Origin: Kordia sp. SMS9
Lineage (GTDB): Bacteria > Bacteroidota > Bacteroidia > Flavobacteriales > Flavobacteriaceae
Assembly: GCF_003352465.1 (NCBI RefSeq)
Contig: NZ_CP031153.1
Coordinates: 4,550,001-4,614,000, forward strand
Length of the DNA stretch: 64,000 nucleotides
Direction of reading: 5' to 3'
The notes beneath the pieces are model-generated. The model ran no database searches. It was not told where the DNA came from and saw only the letters and a program-made list of their open reading frames with translations. Numbering within the stretch: the stretch's first letter is position 1; the number at the start of each line of letters is the position of its first letter. This document shows positions 16,712 through 25,614 of this stretch, in pieces. The translations under genes were made by a program, and so were the position numbers.

Positions 16712-17248
16712 ATTGGTGCCCATTAACTTTGTAATACTAGTTAAATCAAAATTTAGTGGCGTATTTCTTTGTTGCGTTAATTTGTACAATTCCATAAATT
16801 TTTCAATCGTCATATTGTCACCAATAATACGAGTCACGGCAAAACCCATTTCTTGATTGGATAAGAAAATTACAATTTCGTCCATGGCAGTATCAGTGCC
16901 AATATACTTTACAACACCTTTATTGCCCAAGTTCATTAATTCCTCATACTTCTTGTTTTTAAGGATCGTTTTAATGTTTTTTCTTTCTGAGGTAAATTCC
17001 GTTTGTTTTTCAGGAGTTGTTCTGTAAAATAATAAGTTGATGCGATCTATGGCATCTAAGGCTTCTTCTTGCTTTTCTGATAATTGAATGCCGTCTTGTC
17101 GTAACAGACTTATGGGAATGGTACTGGATGAAAACCCTGATTGTTCTGCGTGATCGATAAAGTAATTTTGCAAACTGTTTTTATCGGAACAACTTGTGAT
17201 TGCGACGCCAATACATAACAGCAGTAAAAATGATGAAAATGTTTTCAT
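16709..17248 (-). CDS. DUF4252 lipoprotein
   Basis: A 179-residue lipoprotein; the signal ends in ITSC, so Cys20 should be lipidated. The mature domain fits DUF4252, a small Bacteroidota family often encoded with ECF sigma factors. It is the last gene of a four-gene minus-strand operon (sigma factor, membrane protein, DUF4252, DUF4252). Compared with the neighbour at 17345 it keeps the order of a central ISSQ/VLATEDKG-like segment and a C-terminal GxLxLxSIxKLxG-like end, but the sequences are clearly diverged. Confidence 0.75.
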   Translation of the reverse strand: MKTFSSFLLLLCIGVAITSCSDKNSLQNYFIDHAEQSGFSSSTIPISLLRQDGIQLSEKQEEALDAIDRINLLFYRTTPEKQTEFTSERKNIKTILKNKKYEELMNLGNKGVVKYIGTDTAMDEIVIFLSNQEMGFAVTRIIGDNMTIEKFMELYKLTQQRNTPLNFDLTSITKLMGTN

Positions 17249-17344
17249 AATGATTGATTGTTTTTTGATGTGATGAATATATGTATAAATGCGTCAACGA
17301 ACAACTATTGTTCATTGACGCATTTTGTAAACAGTGTATGTATA

Positions 17345-17884
17345 TTAGTTTTTCTTAACGTTCTTTAAGTGTTCGCCACCAGGAATGTTCATTTGGCTGG
17401 TCAACTTGGATACTTGCGTCAAATCAATATCTCCAAGCAATGAAACCACCACCGTATTGATTTTACGATCTTTCATTTGTATTTTATCTTCTAATCCGGT
17501 AATGTACATTAAAAGTTCTTTAACATGCGTTGGGCTTTTGCCTTCTTTCACATAAAATTTTACACGTGTATCACCGTCTCTTACTTGCATTAACTCTTCT
17601 AACTTTGAAGAACGTTTTCCAACCCAAGTTTTCAATTCGGCTGAAATTCCTTTATCTTCCGTAGCTAACACTTGCAAGCTTTTCATGCTATTTACCATTG
17701 CCAAAAATTCTTTGGCTTCAGGATCGTCAGCGTCTATGCCCATATCTGCAAGCATTTTAAACATTCTAGGTTTAATAGATACGTACGTTACGTTGTCATT
17801 ATCTGCATATTTCTCAAAAATATTTTGTCCAAATGTAAGTACTGGCAGTGCCAATAACATTACTAATACTATAAACTTCTTCAT
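17345..17884 (-). CDS. DUF4252 exported protein
   Basis: A 179-residue exported protein; the signal peptide MKKFIVLVMLLALPVLTFGQ lacks a lipobox Cys, unlike the next gene. The mature part starts with the typical DUF4252 line FEKYADNDNVTYVSIKPRMF and ends with GDIDLTQVSKLTSQMNIPGGEHL. Function is unknown; the family is thought to sit in the cell envelope. It starts four bases after the stop of the membrane-protein gene, so it belongs to the ECF sigma operon. Confidence 0.85.
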   Translation of the reverse strand: MKKFIVLVMLLALPVLTFGQNIFEKYADNDNVTYVSIKPRMFKMLADMGIDADDPEAKEFLAMVNSMKSLQVLATEDKGISAELKTWVGKRSSKLEELMQVRDGDTRVKFYVKEGKSPTHVKELLMYITGLEDKIQMKDRKINTVVVSLLGDIDLTQVSKLTSQMNIPGGEHLKNVKKN

Positions 17885-17887
17885 TTC

Positions 17888-18310
17888 TTAATTGTTTTCT
17901 GTTCTAAAAATTTTGTTCGTTGTTTCTTCTAATTGTGTTAAATAGTTGATATGACTCGCTCCTGTATTGAAACTTTCAGACACGAGTGACATGGTCATTC
18001 TAAAATCTTGAAAAGCTTCTTCAGCTAGTCGTTGTTTTTCCCATTCATTTACGAATAGACTTGTTGTGAGAACAAATACGGCAGCAACAGAAATCCATTT
18101 TAAATAGTTTTTTCTAGGTTTTAATGGAACGTTGCGAGTAGACTTCTCGGCTTTTAGATCGGTAAAATATTGAAACATCGGTTGGTATTGTTCTAAATGC
18201 GGCGCCACATTTTTTTGTGAAAAATACACTTGCAACTCTTGTTCCTCTTGAACGGTTGCCGTTGCTTCAAAATACTTCTCTATTAGTTTTTCTATGTTAG
18301 CTAACTCCAT
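17888..18310 (-). CDS. Single-span membrane protein, candidate anti-sigma factor
   Basis: A 140-residue protein with a cytoplasmic N-terminal part of about 75 residues, one membrane helix (YLKWISVAAVFVLTTSLFV) and a short outer tail. The gene starts inside the end of the ECF sigma gene (14-base overlap), the usual arrangement for sigma/anti-sigma pairs. I saw no zinc-binding HxxxCxxC anti-sigma motif, so the anti-sigma role is inferred from position and topology. Confidence 0.7.
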   Translation of the reverse strand: MELANIEKLIEKYFEATATVQEEQELQVYFSQKNVAPHLEQYQPMFQYFTDLKAEKSTRNVPLKPRKNYLKWISVAAVFVLTTSLFVNEWEKQRLAEEAFQDFRMTMSLVSESFNTGASHINYLTQLEETTNKIFRTENN

Positions 18311-18806
18311 AGTTGTGTTTTTTAATAAGTTCTTGTCTTATATATTTTCTTGCTCTTGATAGTGCTACTCTAATTGCGGTTGGATTCATGTTGACTACTT
18401 TGGCAATTTCCTCAAAATCATACTGTTCTACATCTCTCAATTGTATGATAATTTTTTGTTGCTCTGGCAGTTGTTCCATAATCTGATGTACAATACTGAC
18501 ACTATCTTTTAATTCTACTTCTTTCTGTAATGATGTGTTTTCGTCTTTATAATTGCTATGAACTAATTTTAAATTACTTGCTTGTTTTGATTTTAATTTG
18601 TCTAAACAATAATTTTTCGTCATCGTCATGGCAAAAGCTTCCACATTATTATACGCTTCTATCTTCGATTTTTTAGACCATAACTTTAACAATACTTCCT
18701 GTGTAGCATCTTCTGCTTCTTCGTTTGAAACTAGCAAACGCTTTGCCAATCGGTACAATTTGTCTTTAAAAGGCAATACAGTATGTAAAAATTCTGCCTG
18801 TTTCAT
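18297..18806 (-). CDS. ECF-type RNA polymerase sigma factor
   Basis: A 169-residue sigma-70 family factor of the ECF class with only regions 2 and 4. Region 2 shows EEAEDATQEVLLKLWSK (about 30-46) and region 4 shows LPEQQKIIIQLRDVEQYDFEEIA and the helix-turn-helix NPTAIRVALSRARKYIR. It leads an operon with a membrane protein and two DUF4252 proteins, so it probably responds to an envelope signal sensed by them. The target promoters cannot be told from this window. Confidence 0.93.
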   Translation of the reverse strand: MKQAEFLHTVLPFKDKLYRLAKRLLVSNEEAEDATQEVLLKLWSKKSKIEAYNNVEAFAMTMTKNYCLDKLKSKQASNLKLVHSNYKDENTSLQKEVELKDSVSIVHQIMEQLPEQQKIIIQLRDVEQYDFEEIAKVVNMNPTAIRVALSRARKYIRQELIKKHNYGVS

Positions 18807-18929
18807 TAGTATGATCTATTAATTTCGGTTAGTTATAAGGAAGACGAACGAGTTACGAATTTGTTACAAATAATTTTTATTTTACAATAATGTCGCTATT
18901 TTTAGTGTTTATAAAAGTAAACACAAACT

Positions 18930-20441
18930 ATGATAAAGAAAATTATGAATGTAAAAAAATGGCTATTCCTATTTGTGGCGGTTTCTACAATGCTGACAAG
19001 TTGTACGGATCAAGATGACAATTTGTTTAGTGTCCCCGCAAATATTGAAGTTCAAGATTTTGTATGGAAAGGATTAAATCTGTGGTATTTCTGGCAAGGA
19101 GAAGTCACAGATTTGGCAGATAGCAAGCTAGATGATGCAGAAGGATATATTGCTTTTTTACAAAGTTTCCCGAATCCAGCAGACTTATTTGAGCATTTGA
19201 ACCATCCTGACGATCGTTTCAGTGTTATTGTAAGCGATTATGATGCATTACAAGATTCACAACAAGGAACCTCAGATACAGATGGTGCAGACATTAGCTA
19301 TATTTTCCTCAATAGCGGAAGCAATGAAGTGGTAGGTTATGTGCGTTATATCATTCCAGGATCTGATGCAGCTTCAAAAGATATTCGTCGTGGAGATATT
19401 GTATATGCTGTTAACGGACAAAGCTTATTTTTTAATTCAGAAACCGATAATAATTTAGATTTGCTTGATGCGAATTCGTACACATTCAATTTGGCAGATT
19501 TAACGATCAATAGCGGCGTACGATCTATTACACCAAATGGTAGAAATATTGATCTGACAAAATCAAACATTACAGAAAACCCAATTTTAATAAATACTAC
19601 ATTTGATGTGGGCGCTAAAAAAGTAGGGTATATCATGTACAATCAATTTGTGTCTAATTTTGATACACAGTTGAATGGAGTTTTTGCAGATTTTGAAGGA
19701 CAAGGAGTTACAGAACTCATTTTAGACTTGCGTTACAATCCAGGTGGATTTGTAAGCAGTGCCATCAATCTTGGTAGTATGGTTACAGGACAGTTTGACG
19801 GACAATTATTTACCAAATTCCGTTACAACGATAAAATTCAGCCACAGCTAACGGACGAACAAGAAAATCGTTATTTTAGAAATACATTGAGTACAGGTGC
19901 AGCAATTAATAGTTTAGGCTTAACCAAAGTATATGTTATTACTACAGGAAGTTCTGCTTCTGCCAGTGAATTGGTCATCAACTCATTAGATCCTTATATT
20001 GATGTTGTACAAGTTGGTGCGACCACTAGAGGAAAAAATGAGGCTTCGGTATCTTTATACGATTCACCATCGTGGACGTTTACGGACGATCAGTTAAACC
20101 CAAATCACAAATGGGCGATGCAACCACTCATTTCTCGCCTAGAAAATAGTGCTGGCTTCTCTAATTATACAGACGGATTGAATCCTGAAGTTGAACTTTC
20201 GGAAGATTTAACAAATCTTGGTGTGTTAGGTGATGAAACAGAACCTTTATTGGCTGCGGCTTTGGCAAATATTGCAGCGGCTGGAAGATCACTCAACTTT
20301 AATAGCAATAAAAATATTCCTATTGATTTAATTACGGATACAAAATTACGCAGAATCACTGCAGATCGTATGTATATTGACTTAAAAGTGGGCGATAGTG
20401 ATGATGCATTGCAAAATCATAAAGTGATTATAAACGAATAA
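18930..20441 (+). CDS. S41-family peptidase lipoprotein (C-terminal processing type)
   Basis: A 503-residue lipoprotein with lipobox LTSC. After an N-terminal helical segment comes a PDZ-like domain (DISYIFLNSGSNEVVGYVRY to RRGDIVYAVNGQ), then the S41 protease core: GYIMYNQFV, ELILDLRYNPGGFVSSA, the GSSASASE serine motif (340-347) and the downstream TTRGKN with the likely general-base Lys. It should cleave proteins in the periplasm or at the outer membrane. Start at 18930; the second Met (MNVKK) six codons in is also possible. Confidence 0.88.
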   Translation: MIKKIMNVKKWLFLFVAVSTMLTSCTDQDDNLFSVPANIEVQDFVWKGLNLWYFWQGEVTDLADSKLDDAEGYIAFLQSFPNPADLFEHLNHPDDRFSVIVSDYDALQDSQQGTSDTDGADISYIFLNSGSNEVVGYVRYIIPGSDAASKDIRRGDIVYAVNGQSLFFNSETDNNLDLLDANSYTFNLADLTINSGVRSITPNGRNIDLTKSNITENPILINTTFDVGAKKVGYIMYNQFVSNFDTQLNGVFADFEGQGVTELILDLRYNPGGFVSSAINLGSMVTGQFDGQLFTKFRYNDKIQPQLTDEQENRYFRNTLSTGAAINSLGLTKVYVITTGSSASASELVINSLDPYIDVVQVGATTRGKNEASVSLYDSPSWTFTDDQLNPNHKWAMQPLISRLENSAGFSNYTDGLNPEVELSEDLTNLGVLGDETEPLLAAALANIAAAGRSLNFNSNKNIPIDLITDTKLRRITADRMYIDLKVGDSDDALQNHKVIINE

Positions 20442-20447
20442 AAAAAA

Positions 20448-20479
20448 GTGTCGTTTCTCACTACTTGAGAAACAACACT
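20448..20479 (+). terminator. Hairpin after the S41 peptidase gene
   Basis: AGTGT-c-GTTTCTCA pairs with TGAGAAAC-a-ACACT with one mismatch. There is no T-run, so it may protect the mRNA end rather than terminate. Confidence 0.4.
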
Positions 20480-20499
20480 CACTCGTAAAACTAGTGTAA

Positions 20500-20540
20500 A
20501 AGCTGTTTCATTGTAGATAATGAAACAGCTTCTTTTTTTT
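20500..20540 (+). terminator. Rho-independent terminator of the S41 peptidase gene
   Basis: AAGCTGTTTCATT pairs perfectly with AATGAAACAGCTT around a 6-base loop and is followed by eight T. It touches the 3' end of the convergent GH64-like gene. Confidence 0.88.
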
Positions 20541-21861
20541 ATGCTAATTTTTGAATAGTGACAATAGCACCAGTTGCATTTTTGTTAGCTAGTGTAGAAT
20601 CACTTTGCGTGACATCGTCAAATGCAAACGCATAATCATCTCTATGAATAGCATTTGCATGAATAACACCTGCGTAGACATTATAACATTCAATATCAAT
20701 TTTTTTAGCTGGATTAGCTGGATCAGGAATCTGAATTGTATTGTTATAAAAATTTGATTTGTACGAAGTCCAATTTTTACCGTTTGGAGACAGTGTTGAC
20801 GTTGGTGGCATTAAAGACAAAACTGCGTCAGGAATGCTCTTATGTGCTAAAATTCCAACATTAAAAGCAGCTCCTAAATTTTTTGCAGGAACCGACGTAG
20901 GCGTATTATTGGGTGCAGCAAATAGATTGGCACATCCAAAAATACTATCCTTTATTAGATCGCTTCCTACGGGTTTAACAAAAGAAATAGCTGGAAGTGG
21001 ATTTCCTTGTGCGTCTTTTCCAGAAAACACAAATTTTCCATTGCTTACAACACCTTCAAAAACAACATTTTTATATTTAGGGTTTGCTTTTGAGATTTCA
21101 GACATATCTACTTTAATTGATTTTCCGCTTCCACTTTTATAATAATCCCAAACATGATCTACATAATGTTGAAACAACGAAGCATCAAATTTATGACTCA
21201 CTGGCGGTTGTTCCACCAAAGCTTTGTTGGGTGCAATGACCCGTAATACTTCAAATTTTTGCGTGGTGGTATTCTTAATTTCTTGAATAATGGCGCTCCA
21301 ATTGTTGGCTTTCAAATTAGAACTAAAACTAGTAAACACCGTTGCTTGATCTACAGAAAAACCTTTAGGTCCATTTTTAGTACCATTTGATAACGTTTCC
21401 TCTAATTGTAAAGGAACACAGAAAAAATCAACATTTGTGATATCTATATACGGGAATCCATCAGTTGGCAAAAAAGAAATTTCGAATTTGTCATACGTAA
21501 TATTAAAATTCGGATTGGAAGGATTGGCAAAATCTGGCGGAACAAGTCCACTAAACGTAATCGCTTTTCCAAAAGAAAGATATACAATACCCGAATTAAT
21601 ATGTGGCATGTTTATAATGTTTCCTTTTGGGCTTGTGCTTGAAGGCAAACTAGAAAGCTTTACAGCTACCGCAGAGTTTCCCCACTTCTTATTGGCAAGG
21701 TCATAAAACTGTTGCTTTTTATTATTTGGAATAGAAGCGTCAATTCCTTTAATGATGATAAAAACATCTTTTAAGGAAGCTGAATTGTTTACAATAGTAA
21801 CTGGAAACGGAACAGGAGAAGTGAAAGTCCTAGCTTTACTTCGTTGAAATGGTTGTAACAT
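20539..21861 (-). CDS. GH64-like beta-1,3-glucanase family protein
   Basis: A 440-residue protein resembling GH64 (laminaripentaose-producing beta-1,3-glucanase) and its thaumatin-like N-terminal fold: INMPHINSGIVYLSFG, then FEISFLPTDGFPYIDITNVDFFCVPLQL, the GPKGFSV segment, and the C-terminal YNVYAGVIHANAIHRDDYAFAFDDV. I prefer the ATG at 21861 (MLQPFQRSK) to the one at 21897. Neither start gives a signal peptide, unusual for a secreted glucanase. Either export is non-classical or the protein acts inside the cell. Catalytic residues were not verified. Confidence 0.72.
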   Translation of the reverse strand: MLQPFQRSKARTFTSPVPFPVTIVNNSASLKDVFIIIKGIDASIPNNKKQQFYDLANKKWGNSAVAVKLSSLPSSTSPKGNIINMPHINSGIVYLSFGKAITFSGLVPPDFANPSNPNFNITYDKFEISFLPTDGFPYIDITNVDFFCVPLQLEETLSNGTKNGPKGFSVDQATVFTSFSSNLKANNWSAIIQEIKNTTTQKFEVLRVIAPNKALVEQPPVSHKFDASLFQHYVDHVWDYYKSGSGKSIKVDMSEISKANPKYKNVVFEGVVSNGKFVFSGKDAQGNPLPAISFVKPVGSDLIKDSIFGCANLFAAPNNTPTSVPAKNLGAAFNVGILAHKSIPDAVLSLMPPTSTLSPNGKNWTSYKSNFYNNTIQIPDPANPAKKIDIECYNVYAGVIHANAIHRDDYAFAFDDVTQSDSTLANKNATGAIVTIQKLA

Positions 21862-21945
21862 GGTGGTCTGTTTAATTTTCTTTACAAGATAATGCAAGTC
21901 CTAGAAACTTATAAACGTATAAACACCTAATTTTCAACAATATCA

Positions 21946-21975
21946 AAAAAAGCCATTGGTTTCCCAATGGCTTTC
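21946..21975 (-). terminator. Rho-independent terminator downstream of the B12 receptor gene
   Basis: AGCCATTGG pairs with CCAATGGCT around a short loop; on the minus strand it is followed by seven T. It lies about 230 bases past the receptor stop. Confidence 0.75.
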
Positions 21976-22044
21976 AACTTATAATAACGTCAGTTTGATA
22001 TAACTTTATTTACATGTAACTGATTTTTAATACTTTGCTAAAAA

Positions 22045-22119
22045 TGTCAAATCGAGCGCAGTCGAGATTCAATTGAAATTCATGTAATTCTTATGTTCTC
22101 GACTGCGCTCGAACTGACA
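22045..22119. repeat. Palindromic intergenic repeat (TCGAGCGCAGTCGAGA type)
   Basis: Two inverted arms, 22045-22067 and 22097-22119, each about 23 bp and nearly perfect complements, with the core TCGAGCGCAGTCGAGA. One arm recurs with 30 identical bases at 57371-57401. The palindrome lies between the B12 receptor stop and its terminator, so it is transcribed as a long hairpin. Such elements are common in flavobacterial genomes. Confidence 0.75.
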
Positions 22120-22201
22120 AATAATTAATATTTAATGCTTTATGTTCAATATTAATCATTCCTACGTCGAATTCATGTTATAATAGGTATTATATAAACG
22201 T

Positions 22202-24064
22202 TTATAGGTTTAAAGAAAAGCCAATGCGAACATTGGTTCCTCTTGTTGTAAATCCTGTAATTTCTGTGTAATCTTCGTTAAAAATATTGTCTATCGTAAC
22301 AAATCCGCTCCAGCGTTTGTTAAACTGATGATTCAAGTTTGCACCAACTAAATTGAAGGCATCCAAGGTTACATTTTGGAATGTTGAGAAGTCAGTATCC
22401 AAACGATCCGAAGTGTACTGATACGTTACTCCTGCATTGGTTTTATCAGAAAATACATAACCAACGTTTACGTTTGCTTTGTGTTTTGGAATACGCAATA
22501 CATCCACATCTTTCTTCTCCGTAAATGTATAATTGGCATTTACCGTTAAATTTTCAATTGGTGTCGCAAAAACTTCTACTTCTACACCTTGTACTGTAAA
22601 ATCTGTTTGTACGTTTTGATATTCGCCTGCAAACGTATAAAAATCAGTCACTACGTAATCAATAAAATTTTCCTCTTCTCTGTTAAAATATACCGTGCTT
22701 ACGCGTAACTTTTCAGACAACTTTACTTCTACTCCACCTTCTAACGTAGTGTTTTCTTCAGGTTCTAAATTTGGATTTGGTCCAAAATTTCCGAATAATT
22801 GCGATAATGATGGCGCAATAAAAGACGTACTATACGAACCAAATACTTTGGCATAACCTTCTCCTAATTTCATTCGGTATGAAGGATTCAAATTGTATGT
22901 AAAATGTGTTCCGTATTCACTGTGGTTGTTGACACGAACTCCAGCATTTACGTTCAATCCAAAATCAGACACATACACAACATTTACATACGGATCTACA
23001 ATAGAAGACGATTCATTCCCTGTAAAAGTCGTTTGGTTGTCAATATAATTAAGTCCTACAACCGTGTAGAATTTATTGCTAAAATTGTATTTATTAAAAA
23101 TATCTACTGCAATTGTTTCTCCTTCAAAAGCAGAAGGAAAGTTTGAGAAAAACTCACGATCAATAGTCGTATACGCAGCATTCATGGTAACACTTCCGTT
23201 TTTGTAGGTGTACTTTGGAGCAATTCCAAAACGGTATTGGTCAGATACACTTTCATATTCTGCATCTATTCTTGGCGAAGAACTATCAAAGCCATTTCTA
23301 AATTTATCTTGCGAACCAAAAACACTCACATTGAATGCGTCAGAGAATTTATAACCCACACGTACATTGGTATTGACACGAGAAAAACGATCGCTTTCTT
23401 CTCCAATCACAGCAGATAAACCATCGGTACTTTGGTGACCAAAACTAACGGCATACGTTACATCGTCTACAGTTCCATCAATACGAGCACTGTTTGAGAA
23501 ATCGTTTACATTATACTCTTGATCGTCTTGTGATTGATTGGTTCCAAAAGAACTATTTACACGCAAAGCAATCGTGTCTTTTGAAGCTTTTTTAGTGGTA
23601 ATATTAATCACAGCGGTTGCCGCGCCACTTCCATAAAGCGTACTTGAAGCGCCTTTTATAATTTCAATCGATTCAATTTGATCTAAAGCAATCAAACGCA
23701 AATCAAAATCATTGGCAATCGAAGAAGGATCATTTACTTGAATTCCATCAACCATGATCAATACTTGACGGTTGTTTCCACCGCGAACAAAATAACTGAG
23801 GTTTTGTCCTGCATTGCTTCTGCTTCCCAAAATTTCAATTCCACTTTTGGTATTGATAACTTCGGCAACAGTTCTTCCTTGATTTCTTTTAATTTCTTCG
23901 CTAGAAATGCTAATGACCGTTTTTCCTGAATTTTCACGTTTCAATGCGTGACGTGAATCTGAGATTACAACCTCATCTAATTTTTCAGTGTCTTCTTGTT
24001 CTTGTGCAAATACGGCAGTACATGCCAAAAACAAAGCACTAACAGATAGTACTGTTTTTTTCAT
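22202..24064 (-). CDS. btuB: TonB-dependent outer membrane receptor, vitamin B12 type
   Basis: A 620-residue TonB-dependent receptor that should import cobalamin or a corrinoid across the outer membrane. A signal peptide (cut near TAVFAQ) precedes the TonB box DEVVISDS (about 29-36), the plug domain (VRGGNNRQVLIMVDGIQVND; IEIIKGASSTLYGSGA) and a 22-strand barrel ending in NVRIGFSLNL. The B12 assignment rests on the cobalamin riboswitch directly upstream and the divergent BtuF/C/D-like operon. The length is close to BtuB. Confidence 0.9.
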   Translation of the reverse strand: MKKTVLSVSALFLACTAVFAQEQEDTEKLDEVVISDSRHALKRENSGKTVISISSEEIKRNQGRTVAEVINTKSGIEILGSRSNAGQNLSYFVRGGNNRQVLIMVDGIQVNDPSSIANDFDLRLIALDQIESIEIIKGASSTLYGSGAATAVINITTKKASKDTIALRVNSSFGTNQSQDDQEYNVNDFSNSARIDGTVDDVTYAVSFGHQSTDGLSAVIGEESDRFSRVNTNVRVGYKFSDAFNVSVFGSQDKFRNGFDSSSPRIDAEYESVSDQYRFGIAPKYTYKNGSVTMNAAYTTIDREFFSNFPSAFEGETIAVDIFNKYNFSNKFYTVVGLNYIDNQTTFTGNESSSIVDPYVNVVYVSDFGLNVNAGVRVNNHSEYGTHFTYNLNPSYRMKLGEGYAKVFGSYSTSFIAPSLSQLFGNFGPNPNLEPEENTTLEGGVEVKLSEKLRVSTVYFNREEENFIDYVVTDFYTFAGEYQNVQTDFTVQGVEVEVFATPIENLTVNANYTFTEKKDVDVLRIPKHKANVNVGYVFSDKTNAGVTYQYTSDRLDTDFSTFQNVTLDAFNLVGANLNHQFNKRWSGFVTIDNIFNEDYTEITGFTTRGTNVRIGFSLNL

Positions 24065-24144
24065 TTAATTTTCGTTTTATGGGAATAAAGCATGGGTTTT
24101 CCATACGCAAACTTTTATCCCGAAAGTTTGACATTAATTACGAA

Positions 24145-24326
24145 AAGTGGCAGGTCTCCTGACTTGCAATTTGCTATATACCTTCCCGAAAATTCAGTGG
24201 TCATGTAGTTATAGCAATTCATTTTTGAAATGAAGTACTGCATACGCAGCACATGCTTACAGTTGCGGGAACAGTTCAAGACTGAAGGCGTGTTGCCTCT
24301 TCACTTGATTCCCTTTTAATCCGAGA
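24145..24326 (-). promoter_or_regulatory. Cobalamin riboswitch
   Basis: On the minus strand the classic elements appear in order: AAAAGGGAA with GGCAACACGCC, CCCGCAACTGTAA, GACCACTG, GGGAAGG and the B12 box AGTCAGGAGACCTGCC (24149-24164). It sits in the receptor mRNA leader, about 80 bases before the ATG, and should switch off btuB when adenosylcobalamin is plentiful. How it acts (translation or termination) cannot be told; I saw no T-tract hairpin before the ATG. Confidence 0.95.
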
Positions 24327-24359
24327 ATACTAACGCATGCTCGAAACCAAAATTCGCTA

Positions 24360-24367
24360 CAAAAATA
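24360..24367 (-). promoter_or_regulatory. -7 promoter box for the riboswitch-btuB transcript
   Basis: TATTTTTG on the minus strand matches TAnnTTTG. Transcription from about 24354 would include the whole riboswitch. Confidence 0.5.
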
Positions 24368-24409
24368 AACATTCTTTCATATCAATCTACATAAAAGTGG
24401 AAATAATAG

Positions 24410-24417
24410 TACTTTTG
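24410..24417 (+). promoter_or_regulatory. -7 promoter box of the btuF-like operon
   Basis: TACTTTTG matches TAnnTTTG. It lies inside the frame that opens at 24337 and 22 bases before the ATG at 24439, which argues for the later start. Confidence 0.5.
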
Positions 24418-24438
24418 AAAAAATTAGGAATCATATCC

Positions 24439-25614
24439 ATGCGATCAATCAAATCATTTTTTTGCCTTTTATTCGTAATATCCATCCTTAGTTTCTCGTG
24501 CAAAACGGAAAAGAAAGCACCTCAAAAAGAGACACTTCCATCTATAGAAAAATCTTCAACTACCACTGAAAATTTACGGCATGCTCAAAAGTTTGCTATT
24601 GAAAAAACAGGTGATATTACATTGATTACGGTATTTTCGCCTTGGCCAAATGCTAAAAAAGATTTTAAATACGCGTTGATTCCGAGAGAGAAAGCCGCTG
24701 CAATTACGTTAAATCGTGACGAATATGACGCAATTGTGTTGACGCCTATAGAACGAATCGTCGTGACTTCCACCACGCACATTCCAACCTTAGAAATGTT
24801 AGGTGTTGAAAATACCTTGGTTGGTTTTCCACAAACGAATTATATTTCTTCTGAAAAAACACGTTCCTTAATTGATGCCGGAAAGGTGAAAGATATTGGT
24901 CAAAATGAGCAAATTAACATCGAATTGCTAATTGATTTACAGCCCGAACTCGTCATTGGTTTTTCCATCAACAATTCCAATCCAACCTATAAAACCATTC
25001 AAAAAGCGAATATTCCTGTGGTGTATAATGGTGATTGGACAGAAAAAACGCCGTTAGGAAGAGCAGAATGGATTCACTTTTTTGCACCATTTTTTCAAAA
25101 AGAAGCCAAAGCAACAAAAATTTTTACTGAAATAGAAAAAGAATATTTGGAAGCCAAAGTCTTAGCACAAAAAGCAACTACCAAGCCAACCATTTTAGCA
25201 GGTATTATGTATAAAGATATTTGGTATTTGCCTGCGGGCGAAAGTTTTCAAGCGACATACTTGAAAGATGCAAACGCTGATTATATATGGTCTGAAACGG
25301 AAGGAACTGGAAGTTTGTCACTCAGTATTGAAAGTGTGTTAGACAAAGCTGTTGATGCCGACGTATGGATTGGTCCAGGACGCTATAAAAGTTATGAAAA
25401 CTTGAAAGAAGCGAGTCGATTGTATGCTGAATTTGAAGCGTTCCAAAACAAAAAAATATTCAGCACTGCCAATACTGTTGGAAAAACTGGCGGCACTATT
25501 TATTATGAATTGGCAGCAACACGACCAGATATTGTGTTGAAAGACATTATTAAAGCCATTCATCCAGAAATTTTGCCAAATTATCAACCTTTCTTTTTTA
25601 AACCTTTGCACTAA
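24439..25614 (+). CDS. btuF: Cobalamin ABC transporter substrate-binding lipoprotein
   Basis: A 391-residue lipoprotein (lipobox FSC, MRSIKSFFCLLFVISILSFSC) with the helical-backbone binding-protein fold of the BtuF/FepB class: RIVVTSTTHIPTLEMLGVENTLVGF, then ELLIDLQPELVIGFS. The frame is open from 24337, but the promoter box at 24410 and the signal peptide fix the start at 24439. It leads btuC and btuD and is divergent from the receptor gene. No riboswitch precedes it. Substrate is inferred from the neighbouring riboswitch; iron-siderophore binding proteins look similar. Confidence 0.87.
   Translation: MRSIKSFFCLLFVISILSFSCKTEKKAPQKETLPSIEKSSTTTENLRHAQKFAIEKTGDITLITVFSPWPNAKKDFKYALIPREKAAAITLNRDEYDAIVLTPIERIVVTSTTHIPTLEMLGVENTLVGFPQTNYISSEKTRSLIDAGKVKDIGQNEQINIELLIDLQPELVIGFSINNSNPTYKTIQKANIPVVYNGDWTEKTPLGRAEWIHFFAPFFQKEAKATKIFTEIEKEYLEAKVLAQKATTKPTILAGIMYKDIWYLPAGESFQATYLKDANADYIWSETEGTGSLSLSIESVLDKAVDADVWIGPGRYKSYENLKEASRLYAEFEAFQNKKIFSTANTVGKTGGTIYYELAATRPDIVLKDIIKAIHPEILPNYQPFFFKPLH

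Noticed and set aside
16709..16712. Overlap of terminator and DUF4252 stop as a gene truncation
   Set aside because: The protein length and C-terminal motif match its paralogue, so the gene is complete.
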